Of a DNA stretch of 64,000 nt, positions 46,681-56,427 are shown piece by piece; the first letter of the stretch is position 1, and each line of letters starts with the position of its first letter. Location of the stretch: contig NC_087068.1 in NCBI RefSeq assembly GCF_963678635.1, positions 41,441,649-41,505,648 on the forward strand, in the 5' to 3' direction. The position numbers and the translations under genes were made by a program. Below the pieces are notes generated by a model, which was given only the letters and a program-made list of their open reading frames with translations, was not told where the DNA came from and made no database searches. The stretch comes from Symsagittifera roscoffensis. Its lineage: Eukaryota > Xenacoelomorpha > Acoela > Convolutidae.

Positions 46681-47519
46681 TTATTCCAAAGCTACATAAG
46701 AAAAAAGTATTTAGAACGCTGTTTTTTGGTTCATCGTGTTACTGTTGTACCAGCATCAATTTTTTTTGTTAATGAGCGACCATATTATGATTTTAGAGGC
46801 CAGTCTTTCTGAAAATGGAAAAACAATAATTATCATCATTTAAAAAGCAATTATAATTTCTCTCCTATTCGTTCTCAGATCTAAAAGTCGTTTAACATGA
46901 CGCAAAAGGTGCCAAGAACTCTTGTATTGTTTGGCCGCAAAATTTGAAGACCATACATCAGACAAACGAAAAATTTTTTTTTTGGTATGAATTTGTATGG
47001 TGAAAAATCGATTCTTATGAGATTGGCTTAAGGTTGTCTGACACCAATAATATAAGGAAATCAATGAACCTTTAGATTTTGGCAAAAATTTTCAAAGATG
47101 ATAATTTTTAAAGTAAGAGTTTTTTTATCATTTATGACTTGATCTATGCATACACAAACTTGCCATAGAAAATAATTAGGCGTTTTAAGCGTTTTTGAAA
47201 AAAAACTTCCAGAGAAACGGAAAAAAATCCAATTTTTGTGTATCCAGAACTACGTTATGCACACAAAAAATTAAATTGTGCACGCAAAAAAAAAGTTTTG
47301 GAAACGGTAATATATGGGAATGGTATGATAAACATTTTTCCTAAAAAAAAAATCTCCAGGCTGTTTTATTAGAATCAAACAGCCTCAGAAATTAGTTTAT
47401 ATCTTTTGTCAACAATATTTTGAACTTGTATGAAAATTGTATGACAAGCATTTTTCCATGCATTTGATGTATAGAATTGTATGATAAGCATTTTCGGTGT
47501 ATGGAGGCCAACCCTTGGA

Positions 47520-48069
47520 GTTGTGTCTGACTGTAACAGAGTGTTATAATCTCTTAGACAATGTCTCAATGGTAACCAATTGTAAGTCCTGTGAGTACTT
47601 ATGTTATATGTAAAATTATTTATCTACATAAAAATCCGTTGTAATTTATTTCGCCTAAAGAGTATCGGTTAAACCTAAAACTAGATTACACTAGAATGTT
47701 GAAAACTCAAGTGCATTATCTCCCTTATGCTTGATTATCTCCCTTATGAATCTCTACGCATGATTTCAGTTAAACTCAGTAGTAGATTTTAAATACCATA
47801 AAGGTTGGTTCTCAGAATGATCACGAACAATCAATTGACTGGCAATAGCTGCAGCTCGTGGACTAGAACGATGCGTGCATGTTTATTTTGTAAAGTTTTT
47901 TTTTGTTTTGTTCCTACTTTGGGGCGCGTTTTCGATAGCAGAGTGATTGGTTTTGTCCAGGAAAAAAGCACTTAAACGGAATATCCAGTTTCGCTCCTGA
48001 TTTATACAAAGCTTTAGTTAAAGTTAGAAAATTTGACATCAAAATCATATAAATTCAAAGGATTTCTAC
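47520..48069. other. Intergenic, no gene seen
   Basis: No credible frame, RNA gene or repeat boundary was recognised between the two neighbouring inverted-repeat elements. Confidence 0.4.
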
Positions 48070-48625
48070 TCTATTTGTGGTATACTTGTGGACAAAAAAA
48101 GCGCAACTTCAATTTTTTTCCAAAATACCTCTTTACAAAGTCCATTTTGGACATCAATTATTTCGAAGCTCAATAAAATTTTTAGTTTCAGAGACCTTCC
48201 ATTTTTTATCCGGGTCTGAAAATTCCCGATTTCCTCAATTGCTCTGAGTTTTTTGAATAACCGTGAAAAAGTAGGAAACAATCAAGTTTAGTAAAGTTTT
48301 CACAGTGAGGATTTTGAATTTTCTCGCTAACAATGTTTCACGTCGCACGAATTAGTTTTTTACTTCGCTTTTTCAACAAAGAGTTCACTACGATGCATAA
48401 CTTAGTGCAGATGAGGGAATCTACAATTTTCAGACCCAAATTTAATTGGCAAGTCTTTGAAATCAAAATTTGATAGTTTCAAAGAGGGTAGCTTTGATCA
48501 TTTGCTCTTGGTCTATGTAAAAAAAAGTCTAGGTGAAATTCGAAATAAACCTTGTCCAAAATGGACATTTCAAAGAGTGAAATTCTGAACTTGCGCTTAG
48601 TTTTATCAACTAGTGTATCTCAGAT
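48070..48625. mobile_element. Tc1/mariner-like MITE
   Basis: Left TATACTTGTGGACAAAAAAA followed by GCGCAACTTC pairs with the right end, which reads in reverse complement TACACTAGTTGATAAAACTA then AGCGCAAGTTC. Inside, CCATTTTGGACA occurs near both ends in opposite orientation. The GTGGACAAAA-type end and flanking TA suggest a Tc1/mariner non-autonomous element. Confidence 0.65.
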
Positions 48626-49136
48626 TTTTTTGTTTTCCTTTCTTGACGATTATCATGTGAAGCATTCTTATAGGCCTTGGAGCTAATAGGTTAACTAATT
48701 GTCTGCATCACTTAATCATTGGTAATCAAGCGCATTTACTCTATTTTTTAAATCAAATTTCAGCGATTTAGTCAATCATGCAAAATCATCTCACATAATG
48801 CACCAGACTCAATGAGCACTAGAAAACATCCCGCCTGAATAGAGCACGGAAAAAATAAACAACACCAATCAGTTAACACTGCAAAGAGCAAGACAAACGA
48901 AAAAAACTTGAGGGAAAACAATACACAGATATCAAATATTGAAGTGCAAGGCCACTTGGGAAGATAGACACGTTAAAAAATTTAAAATAGACAATAATCA
49001 AGGTATTTGTAAAACTTAATCTTTTTACTTCTCTTTTTTATTACAATTTTAAAACTTTTAATTCATAGCCTTACAATCATCAGTGTCACTGTGTTCCTAT
49101 TGCCTTTTAATTTCTGTGGACTATTGTTCGCTTTAG
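48626..49136. other. Flank of the second LTR element, no gene seen
   Basis: AT-rich sequence with no credible frame. Part of it next to 49136 may still belong to the LTR, whose outer end I could not fix. Confidence 0.35.
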
Positions 49137-49768
49137 AAATTTATTACGCTAGCAAAACTATATACGTCGGACAAAACGCTTGCTAGGAATAAAGGGTCCT
49201 TTCTACTTTCTATCTTAGAAAGTAAATCTAAAATTCGCTGAGAAATATTTTATTAGAAAAGAAGTTAGTATGAATTTACTGCAAGTTGCCTTTTGACTCA
49301 ATATCTATTTTAACGGTGAGAAGAGATATTTTTACTGACAATGGATATTATTTTAGAGAATGGTTGGGGTGGTTGAAGAGAGTGGTGTTGGTGTTAGAAG
49401 AGATATTGTTGGGAATGAATTCCCGTAGTTTTGAGCCTCTATTTATACTCAGATGGGAAATCGTACCACTTTTCGTATCAAATGAGATGTTATTTCTTAA
49501 CTTTGTATTCTCTATTCGTACTTTCGTTTTTTACGAGAAGAATGTTTCGTATGCTCATATTTTACGAGAGGAATCGTTATTATTCGCATTGAACGAGAAT
49601 AGTCGTTTCAATTCTCAATGCTTAAAACGTTATACGAATTAATCTAATAGCATTTCCCTTCCTTTTGCAAGGGAATAAAAACATATTTATTTTGTGGTGG
49701 CGGCGGCGTCACACTTTGTGAGCTCAATAAAATAATTCATGTTTCTGTTTCGATTTGAAATCAGAACA
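49137..49768 (-). repeat. 3' LTR of the second element
   Basis: It aligns end to end with 56427-57058. In element orientation it starts TGTTCTGATTTC. It holds a TGTGACGCCGCCGCCACCAC stretch (CRE-like TGACG), an ATAAA-rich region with AATAAA signals readable on both strands, and several repeats of ACGAGA(A/G)(G/T)AAT. The outer end is uncertain because the other copy is cut by the internal deletion. Confidence 0.85.
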
Positions 49769-49795
49769 TATCCATCCTCCTATTTGGAGAGGAAA
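49769..49795 (-). other. Candidate polypurine tract
   Basis: On the minus strand AGGAGGATGGATA directly precedes the LTR start TGTTCT, the expected position for plus-strand priming. Confidence 0.5.
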
Positions 49796-50305
49796 AAAAC
49801 TAAAACTTTCATTTTTACTTTCACTTGAATAGTAGGGTAATTGTTGATCGATCAAAACTTTTTCTTTCAATCTCATGAAGTTTGTTCAATAGTTTGTTGG
49901 TAAAGATAGGTAGCAGATGTTTTTGAACATCTGATACTTTGAGTCAGGCTTGAATGAATATAAATACATCAGTTACATTTATAAATCAAAATAGAGTTTA
50001 CACAACCAAGAGATTTATCTATAAAATTAAATACATCAAAATTATTTGTTTCTCAAAAAATTGCAGGTCAGTTTAATATTATCATTCCTTGAACATTCTT
50101 TTCTCGAAGTTTCCTTTTCGTCCTGTAGTATGTGAAGTGGGTGTCCATATGATTAATAAGGGGAGGACTGGTTCATACAAAAGGGTGTAATTTGTTTTTT
50201 TTTGTTTTTTATAAAAATCAAAATTGTTGAGAAAGCAAAATTATTAGCTATACTACATAGCTAAATAAAATGAAAGAATAAATGTTTAAATGAAAGGATG
50301 AATTT
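49796..50305 (-). other. 3' untranslated region between accessory exon and 3' LTR
   Basis: About 500 bases with no open frame, between the stop of the downstream accessory exon and the polypurine tract. A/T-rich and otherwise featureless. Confidence 0.45.
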
Positions 50306-50830
50306 TTATAATTTTCCTTCCAACCGAGCTATAAGTTGGTGATTTTTTGTTTTCAAATTATGGATTTGCTTTTTTAGCTCCCAGATTTGATGCGTTTCAT
50401 TTATATGACTGCGCTGAATTTGTTCAGTATAGTCATCCAACTGGGGGGTTTGTAATTTTGCTGTCAAATTTTTTGCTGGGACATAGATTTTTTGATACTC
50501 AAGAAGGGAATTAGTTATGGAGCATTTTTTTATGGGGTGATAGGCTTCTAATTTAAAACGGTTGATTAATGGATTCGAAGCATAATTGAGATCCATATCG
50601 AAGCCGGGATTACTGTTAGAATTAATGTACCGTTCCCTTTTTAACTGAATATGTAATTTAGTATTTAATTCAGTGGGGTGTAAGGGCTGTCGCCTAATGG
50701 TCATTGGATATTGAGAAGTTGATACCGGCGTATTTGCCGTTAGTATCTTATATGGTCTTACAATCTGGGTTCGCTTTTCAATTCTGGAATTTGAGGGAAC
50801 CAGGGGTATTTTGAAACCTGTTGGTATATC
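50306..50830 (-). CDS. Downstream accessory exon (174 codons) with coiled coil
   Basis: The frame is open from an acceptor (TTCTACTGTTCTAG) at 50844-50831, only 22 bases after the env stop, to a stop at 50306. An internal ATG lies at 50704. The product is basic in the middle and ends with an amphipathic, coiled-coil-like stretch (IWELKKQIHNLKTKNHQLIA). Spliced to the env leader (53260-53078, phase 0 donor) it gives an in-frame protein of 235 residues. Function is unknown. By layout it compares with Rec/Rem-type regulators or with a second exon of a lentiviral accessory gene; this is inference, not homology. Confidence 0.6.
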   Translation of the reverse strand, partial: DIPTGFKIPLVPSNSRIEKRTQIVRPYKILTANTPVSTSQYPMTIRRQPLHPTELNTKLHIQLKRERYINSNSNPGFDMDLNYASNPLINRFKLEAYHPIKKCSITNSLLEYQKIYVPAKNLTAKLQTPQLDDYTEQIQRSHINETHQIWELKKQIHNLKTKNHQLIARLEGKL

Positions 50831-50852
50831 CTAGAACAGTAGAATTTTTTTA

Positions 50853-53260
50853 TTAGACTGGGTTTGTTGGGTGATCCAAGTTTTGATTTCTTCTGTCGAA
50901 ACTTGTTAATTGGATGTGAGGATACATGCGATCCTGGTTGATTTTATCAATTTCCTCTAAAAGAGGGGCTTGTATATTCTGATCACATTCTTGTTCTAAT
51001 TTTTCAGTTCGCTCATCTTGAGTGAAAATTGAGGTCACTATGGAAGTGAAAAGTATATTGTATGAGGCGGCAAGCAATACTTTGCCAAAGTGTAGTGAGC
51101 GGCCGGTGATTTTGTGAATATGCATAGCCTTTATTATGAATGCTAGGCAATCTAGTACGAACTTCACAAATAGAAAAGAGGCAAAGACTATTCTGCATTT
51201 TTCTAAATAGTATTGTACTTTCCCGAATATACGGGTGTATTCGTTTGTCCAAAAGTTTTGAGAGATGAGATATTCCAAATAAATTGTTTGAGAAGAGCCT
51301 AGTGGGCTATATGAATCCGTGAAAAAAATTTTTTGGGCGTTTAGAAAGGACCTGGATACTTTTTGCAGTATTCCTTTCATCTCTGAATTATCGGAAATCA
51401 TATTCCAGAATTTTTGCATTTGAGCATATGTGTAGATTGAAGTACCTTGACTAGAGGCTAAAGAATGCTTAATCTGTTGAACTATCTCTTTTGGTTTAAA
51501 GAGATATGGTCCTGTAACCCTTGTAATTTGAGGGGTTGATTCAATCCAGGACTTATCATCATCAACATCTAGTTGAAAGACATTTAAATGTTTGTTTGAA
51601 CAGTCTTGTAGATCTGCCGACTGAAAAATTTGTCGCTTAATTGGATCGACAAATCGAATGTTTTCCTTATACATAATGGGAATGCGATTATAGCATTCAT
51701 CCATTAATTGCAAAGGTGAATAAAATTTCAGACAATGGTAGAGCCAGGCAACATTGCCATTGGTCTCTAAGAACATAGAGCGGTTCTGAGTTAAAATGTA
51801 GCCAGCCAAACGTGGATTTTCAAGTGAAAGCATTAGAGTATTTAATATTGACGATCGTTCTAGCTCACATTGATTTTGCAGAAAGGCTAACTCGGCCGCT
51901 CTGAGCATGTAGAAGCTATTAAAAAGAATATAGTCCAATTTGGTTCCTATATGAGCTTCGTAGTCAATTTGACTAATTGAGAATTTGAGTGGCGGCAAAT
52001 CATCACTTGTTGTGAGAAAAGTAGAATTTGGTTGGCCGGCATTATGAATAGTTCCCGTTTCTGGGGTTGGTTTAACTTGGATTCCAGTATCCATATTGAA
52101 ACCGTCAGTGTATGGAATAAAAAGTGAATCATATGATGTTGGATACACTATTCTGGGATGACCACAAAGAGATTGCGGTTTATTCTTCACCTGTAGCATG
52201 AATTTTTGAGAAACCCTTGTTTGGGTAGAATGAATAGACGGGCTAGAATTGCCTTTAATTATATAGTATGAGTCTTCGTTTTGAATCATTTTAGCCGGAA
52301 ATCTGTTTAAAACAGTGAAAATTCAATTTTTGGGTTCTTCCCAAGTATAAGCAAAAGCGTCTAAGGACGTTGTTTCACGTCCATTTGTAGACACTGGACA
52401 GGGCAAAGGAATGTTTTGCCAATTATTGACTGTTCCATTTTTGAGGTTAACAGTCAGAGTTACATTTTGCATCAGAGTTTCAAAAGTGTCCAGTTTAATC
52501 CAAGAACGGCCATCACATTCATTATGATGTTCGCCGTCAACTTTGCAAACATGGGCATTAGTTACTGTTTTAACTTTAAATTTGAAAGGAATATTTCAAT
52601 ACTAGCATAGCCTAGGTTAAGATAGCCTCTGTCGGCGGCCGATTTACATTGATCGGCAGATAAATGGAGATCAGTAGTGATTATATTTTGTCGAGCGTCG
52701 ATACCACTCGAATCAAAAGAATCGCAGAACCAACGGATTGATTGGTGTTTGAGTCGACACATTGTCGCATTTACTTTTGTGCGATAATGTCTCTGATAAA
52801 GAGTAAGATAAGCATGGGTTACATTAATATTTTTTGGTTGGACTTTGCAAGGTGCTACTTTAATTAGAGAGAACATTTTGTTAAAAGTCATTAATTGACA
52901 ATCATAATGAGCAACCCGAAGATTATTTGCAGCATTTGCATACAATTGTTCTTTCGGATCAAATGCTGAGGTTTGATTCGAAAAAATTATTAGAGTTAAT
53001 AGACCAACCAAATAAATTTTTTGCAAATTTATTTTTTGGAGGTGAATGATAGCAAAAACATTTTTAAAAGTACTCACTTTAAGCATTTCCTCGAGAGTGG
53101 TTAGAACAGGATCTTGGTCCATTAGTTCACTTTCCTCTAGTTCACTATTTGGATTTGTCATTTTGTGGATATTTTGATGGGAAATCTGAGTTAGATTTTT
53201 ATTTTTGTTGAGGAAATCAGCAGATTTATTTTTTGGAGAGAGAGGAGGTTTAGGATGCAA
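50853..53260 (-). pseudogene. env: Envelope-like glycoprotein with one frameshift and one stop
   Basis: The first segment, 53260-52562, has a hydrophilic leader, then a hydrophobic signal-like stretch (YLVGLLTLIIFSNQTSAF) and a Cys-bearing ectodomain with NVT and NAT glycosylation sites. A frameshift near 52595 moves coding to another frame, which runs to a TGA at 52323-52325 and continues in the same frame through 52289-50853. That long part has the CELERSSIL motif shared with the other element's env and two hydrophobic stretches near residues 360-420 of the 478-codon frame, the first a likely membrane anchor, followed by a hydrophilic tail. Intact length would be about 800 residues. Two lesions make this copy non-functional unless they are sequence errors. 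Confidence 0.75.
53078..53260 (-). CDS. Env leader exon, shared with predicted accessory protein
   Basis: These are the first 61 codons of the env frame, hydrophilic and acidic at the end (LEESELMDQDPVLTTLEEML), followed by a consensus donor AAA|GTGAGTAC at 53077. Unspliced RNA would read on into the signal peptide and env. Spliced RNA would skip the 2,247-base env intron to the acceptor at 50831 in the same phase. Confidence 0.55.
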
Positions 53261-53656
53261 GATGTGGAATTGAGCATGAATGAAAATAACTGTATATCAG
53301 TTAGTTTTTAAAGGCTGTTTTTGCTTTTTTGCATTTCTAAGCTCTGATTGGCCGTTGTTATTCGGCGTCTCTCGTTTGAATTCGTATTTCCTTCGGCATT
53401 CGTTTTGTAATGTTGTGGTTTTTTCCATTCTTGTTTAATGTCGTGGTTTTCCACTTAGTTTTGATTTGTTGAGATCTAGCAGTGAAAAGATTTTTATTCG
53501 TTTATGCTGTTGTTAATTTTTAACAACTGCATTCCCCTTCCCTAATGGAGGAGGAAAAAATGAAAATTAAAAGAGAACTAAAAGCAACATCATTTATTTG
53601 CTTTCTGTTAAACTTGATCTGTAATCCTACTATTTTAAAAAATTTTATCGCTCAAA
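53261..53656. promoter_or_regulatory. Divergent intergenic region between env and the antisense gene
   Basis: About 400 bases separate two divergent starts. It contains an inverted CCAAT (ATTGGCC) near 53348 and a TTCCCCTTCCC then GGAGGAGGAAAAAA stretch at about 53530-53560 that resembles the TTTCCCTTCC region of the LTR. It could act as an internal, possibly bidirectional promoter. No TATA box is convincing. Confidence 0.35.
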
Positions 53657-54419
53657 ATGGATTACATTGAGCATGAAGACAATCTGGTGGATTTCACGGA
53701 GAAATTTTTGAATTTACGAGACGAGTTAAACTTTAAACATAAAGCCTTGCTGGAGGACAAGGAAGTTGAGAGGAGGGTGGCAATTTACGATGGGCTAGTG
53801 GAGAAAAGGTTAAATTTGACACCGATGGAGTTTATGTTTTATGGACCGGAATTTTATTTGGAAGTATCCGGTACTAAATGCCGGTGAATTGTTCGAGTTG
53901 GGCTCAACTCAGAGTAAGTTTCTTGCCAAGAAACTGTGGAGTCCATGGAGTGGAGACAATGTGGTCTCAAAAGAAACACTGGACTTTTTGTCCTTATTCT
54001 TTGGAGAGGATGTAAGTTTCTTTTACAATACACCTAAAAATAAAAAATAATTTTTTTTTAATTTAAGTGACATGGCAACATAGAAAGAGTATATAAATTT
54101 GTTTTAGTTTCAAGAAAAATTCTTCAGAAGACCAGAAACAGAAGAAGATTTCAAAAAAATAGAGCTGGACATTATGTTAGAAGAAATCTATCAAGCTTGG
54201 TGGCGGCCTTATTCAGTGCTGCAGTTTGCAGTGAGGAGCCTGAGTAGGGCCGCTAAAAATTCTCTTGAGAAGATGGCGGCTGTTAAACTGATCAAATCCT
54301 TTACGGATATAAAGTCTAACCTTTACAAAAACTATTTTAAAATCTGTTTGTATATATGTTTATTTTTGGTGTTTTTGTGGTTTGTTTTACAAACAAAAGA
54401 GAAAAGAAAAGGCCAGTAA
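53657..54419 (+). CDS. Antisense spliced gene inside the retroelement: small membrane protein (~221 aa)
   Basis: It runs opposite to pol and env. Exon A is 53657-54011, donor GAT|GTAAGT; the 96-base intron ends TTTGTTTTAG; exon B is 54108-54419. Junction phase is 0 and both sides are open. Exon A needs one +1 frame change between 53841 and 53885, so this copy has a frameshift or a sequence error. The product is hydrophilic and acidic at the front (MDYIEHEDNLVDFTEKFL), has a Trp-Trp-Arg-Pro segment in exon B, and ends with one membrane span (ICLYICLFLVFLWFVL) and a basic tail TKEKRKGQ. AATAAA follows at 54453-54458. I recognise no family. It could be a captured host gene or an antisense viral gene. 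Confidence 0.6.
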
Positions 54420-54452
54420 AAAAGAATGTTAAACAAATTTTAGTTTTGGCCA

Positions 54453-54473
54453 AATAAATAGTTGCTGTTTATT
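54453..54473. terminator. Convergent poly(A) signals on both strands
   Basis: Plus-strand AATAAA at 54453-54458 serves the antisense gene, and minus-strand AATAAA at 54473-54468 overlaps the TAA stop (54474-54472) of the integrase C-terminal ORF. The two signals are 9 bases apart, so the two transcription units end in each other. Confidence 0.55.
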
Positions 54474-55335
54474 ATTTCTTTTTAAATTTGCCAATTTTAC
54501 TAGATGGAATTGTAGTTCCATAGAAGTTTGCAGGACGATTTGTCCGCTTAGGTCTTTTGGATTCGGAAAGTGATCCAGGTGCGGATCGAGTGTTCTCATA
54601 GAAGCTTTCCTGGGAGCTATGAGGGATATTTTTTCCATCAGTAAAGCTTTCTGATGATTCAGATAAACGAGGGAAATCAGGAGGACGGGGAGTATTATAT
54701 TGTGTTAATATATTTTGGTGGCGGCGGCCAAAGTCATTTGCGAGACTAGTATTAGGACTTATACTGCGGCTAGGTAGGCGGCGGTGGCCATAACTACTAG
54801 ATTGACTAGTAGAAGGATTAGGGGTTTTATCAACAGAAAAGGGAGTTGAACTTCGAATAGGTCTAAGATTCTGGTCAATCGGAGTTGCATCGAACAAAGT
54901 TCTTAGATGCATGGTTTCTCTTTCTGAATCCAATGATTGTTCATGTACAATGGTTTTATTTTGATCCTCATTTGTAGGGTTATGATCAGTCATTTGCTGG
55001 AAACCAATGTTGACTACTGGCAGAAACTGGTATTGTAGATTTTCAACCTGCTTAGTTTTATTGAAAGAGTTGATTTGTTGATTTGTTATATGATCATAAA
55101 AATCACTTGAAAATAAATCACTAGAGTACTCTTGTAGTAGTTTGGGAGTTTGTTGTTCTTTAGGAAAGTATTCAACAATATGATTGCGGTGGACAATCTT
55201 TTTCTCTTTAGTGAAATCATTTTGAATTCCGTACGTAACTTCCGTGATTTTTTCAATTACGGTATAAGGTCCAGATCTTAAACTCAAAAGCTTTTGTGAT
55301 TTCAATAGTGGTTTGGATCTATATTCTAGTAACAT
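54472..55335 (-). CDS. pol: Integrase C-terminal domain and tail ORF (287 aa)
   Basis: The front resembles the post-core domain of gypsy integrases: LRSGPYTVIEKITEVTYGI followed by IVHRNHIVEYFPKE, an SH3-like chromosome-binding fold in the family. The remainder is a Ser/Pro/Arg-rich disordered tail with RRLPSRSISPNTS and RPKRTNRP, ending in a basic IGKFKKK. It continues the integrase after a frame break near 55353-55436. Its stop overlaps a poly(A) signal, which suggests that gag-pol RNA may end here rather than at the 3' LTR. Confidence 0.7.
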   Translation of the reverse strand: MLLEYRSKPLLKSQKLLSLRSGPYTVIEKITEVTYGIQNDFTKEKKIVHRNHIVEYFPKEQQTPKLLQEYSSDLFSSDFYDHITNQQINSFNKTKQVENLQYQFLPVVNIGFQQMTDHNPTNEDQNKTIVHEQSLDSERETMHLRTLFDATPIDQNLRPIRSSTPFSVDKTPNPSTSQSSSYGHRRLPSRSISPNTSLANDFGRRHQNILTQYNTPRPPDFPRLSESSESFTDGKNIPHSSQESFYENTRSAPGSLSESKRPKRTNRPANFYGTTIPSSKIGKFKKK

Positions 55336-55352
55336 TTTGTGCCTTCTTTTAT

Positions 55353-56427
55353 TGGCCGTCCTAATTTAAATTGATTTCGGAACGTGTGGGCCTTATTAGT
55401 GATGCGGCGGCAATGGGTATAGGTATTACTATAAATCAACTTAAACTCGTTTTCCCTTTCAGTATTTTGGCGGAAATTTGATTTTTTAGAAATCTATCTA
55501 TGGTCTCATTGTTTGACTTATGCTCGGTATCAGCATGATTTTCGAGAACAGCGCAAAATTCAGAGGTACAGATTTTGTTTTGGTCGCGGTAGAGGCCTAA
55601 TTTAAGGCTAAGGGGAACCTGAGGTTTTATGCCAAAGACAATCTCATATGGAGTGTAACCTGTACTTGAATTATTGGCGGTGTTATGTGCAAAAGCAAAC
55701 TTATTTGTTAACTCAGACCAGTTTGAGCCTGAGGTACTCGAGAAATGTCGAAAGTACTGGGTTAAATGTTTATTCTGGACTTCGACTTTTCCGTTAGTCC
55801 AAGGCGAGTATGTAGTTCTTGGTTTCAGGGTTATTCCCAATTCAGAGGACCAATGAGCAAAGTCATTACTCATGAATGCACTGCCATCATCATGAATATT
55901 TTGTTGTGGAATACCAAATGTTGTGATGTATTTCTCTAAGAGCTTAACTGTTTCCTTAGAGTCTGCATGGGTGCATGGATATACTTGAAGATCTCTAGAG
56001 AAGGCATCTATCACAACTAAGCAAAAGTTTTGCCGTGACTTGATGGTCTGAGTGGACCTTCATGGTCAATGTGGATCGTTTTCATCGGGGTTGTTTCTAA
56101 TTGTCCCCATTATTGTAAGGGAGCTTCATTCAGGTCTTTCCGTTTAGGCTTATTTTTTTGACATTCTAGGCAATCATGAAGAAGCATGTTGACCCATTTA
56201 TAGAGTCCGGGCCAATAGAAAAATCTTTTGATTATTTCCAAAGTTTTTGTTTCACCGTGATGACCGTTAAGAGGATACTTATGAGCTAACTCAAAGCAGT
56301 TTAGTACTAGGGAGATAGGTAAGCAAATTTTTGGAATCTTAGTATAGTCATCATTATATTCATTGATACATAGAAGATCATGTTGGTTTTCAATGAATAA
56401 TAATTCAAACTGCCTGATATAAGCGTA
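55353..56427 (-). pseudogene. pol: Integrase (zinc-binding and catalytic core), 5'-truncated
   Basis: The zinc-binding part (HHG, then WPGLYKW, then CLEC) lies at about 56320-56165. The catalytic core in the frame 56014-55436 keeps all three acidic residues: VIDAFSR, IHDDGSAF (second Asp) and WTNGKVEVQN (Glu). An in-frame stop near 56110 (Q-stop-W) and a frameshift near 56030 separate the two parts. The 5' end at 56427 is the junction with the LTR, so RT-RNase H is deleted. It is closer to functional than the copy in the giant element, but still broken. Confidence 0.8.

Larger units (their letters stand above)
44588..47517. mobile_element. Terminal-inverted-repeat element (~2.9 kb) with subterminal repeats
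   Basis: The left end CCGGGTTGACCTCCATACAC matches, in reverse complement, the right end at about 47505-47517. Inside both ends, variants of AAAATGCTTATCATACAA recur several times and form palindromes such as that at about 45050-45080. The related short element at 57541-58484 has the same ends. No transposase is visible; the interior carries a SINE, a tRNA-like stretch, a tandem duplication and copy 3 of a dispersed repeat, so it may be a composite or a nested cluster. Confidence 0.65.

Noticed and set aside
49286-49642. 118-codon frame in the LTR, also at 56651-56968
   Set aside because: Present in both LTR copies because they are duplicates; frame differs between copies through indels, and no domain is visible.
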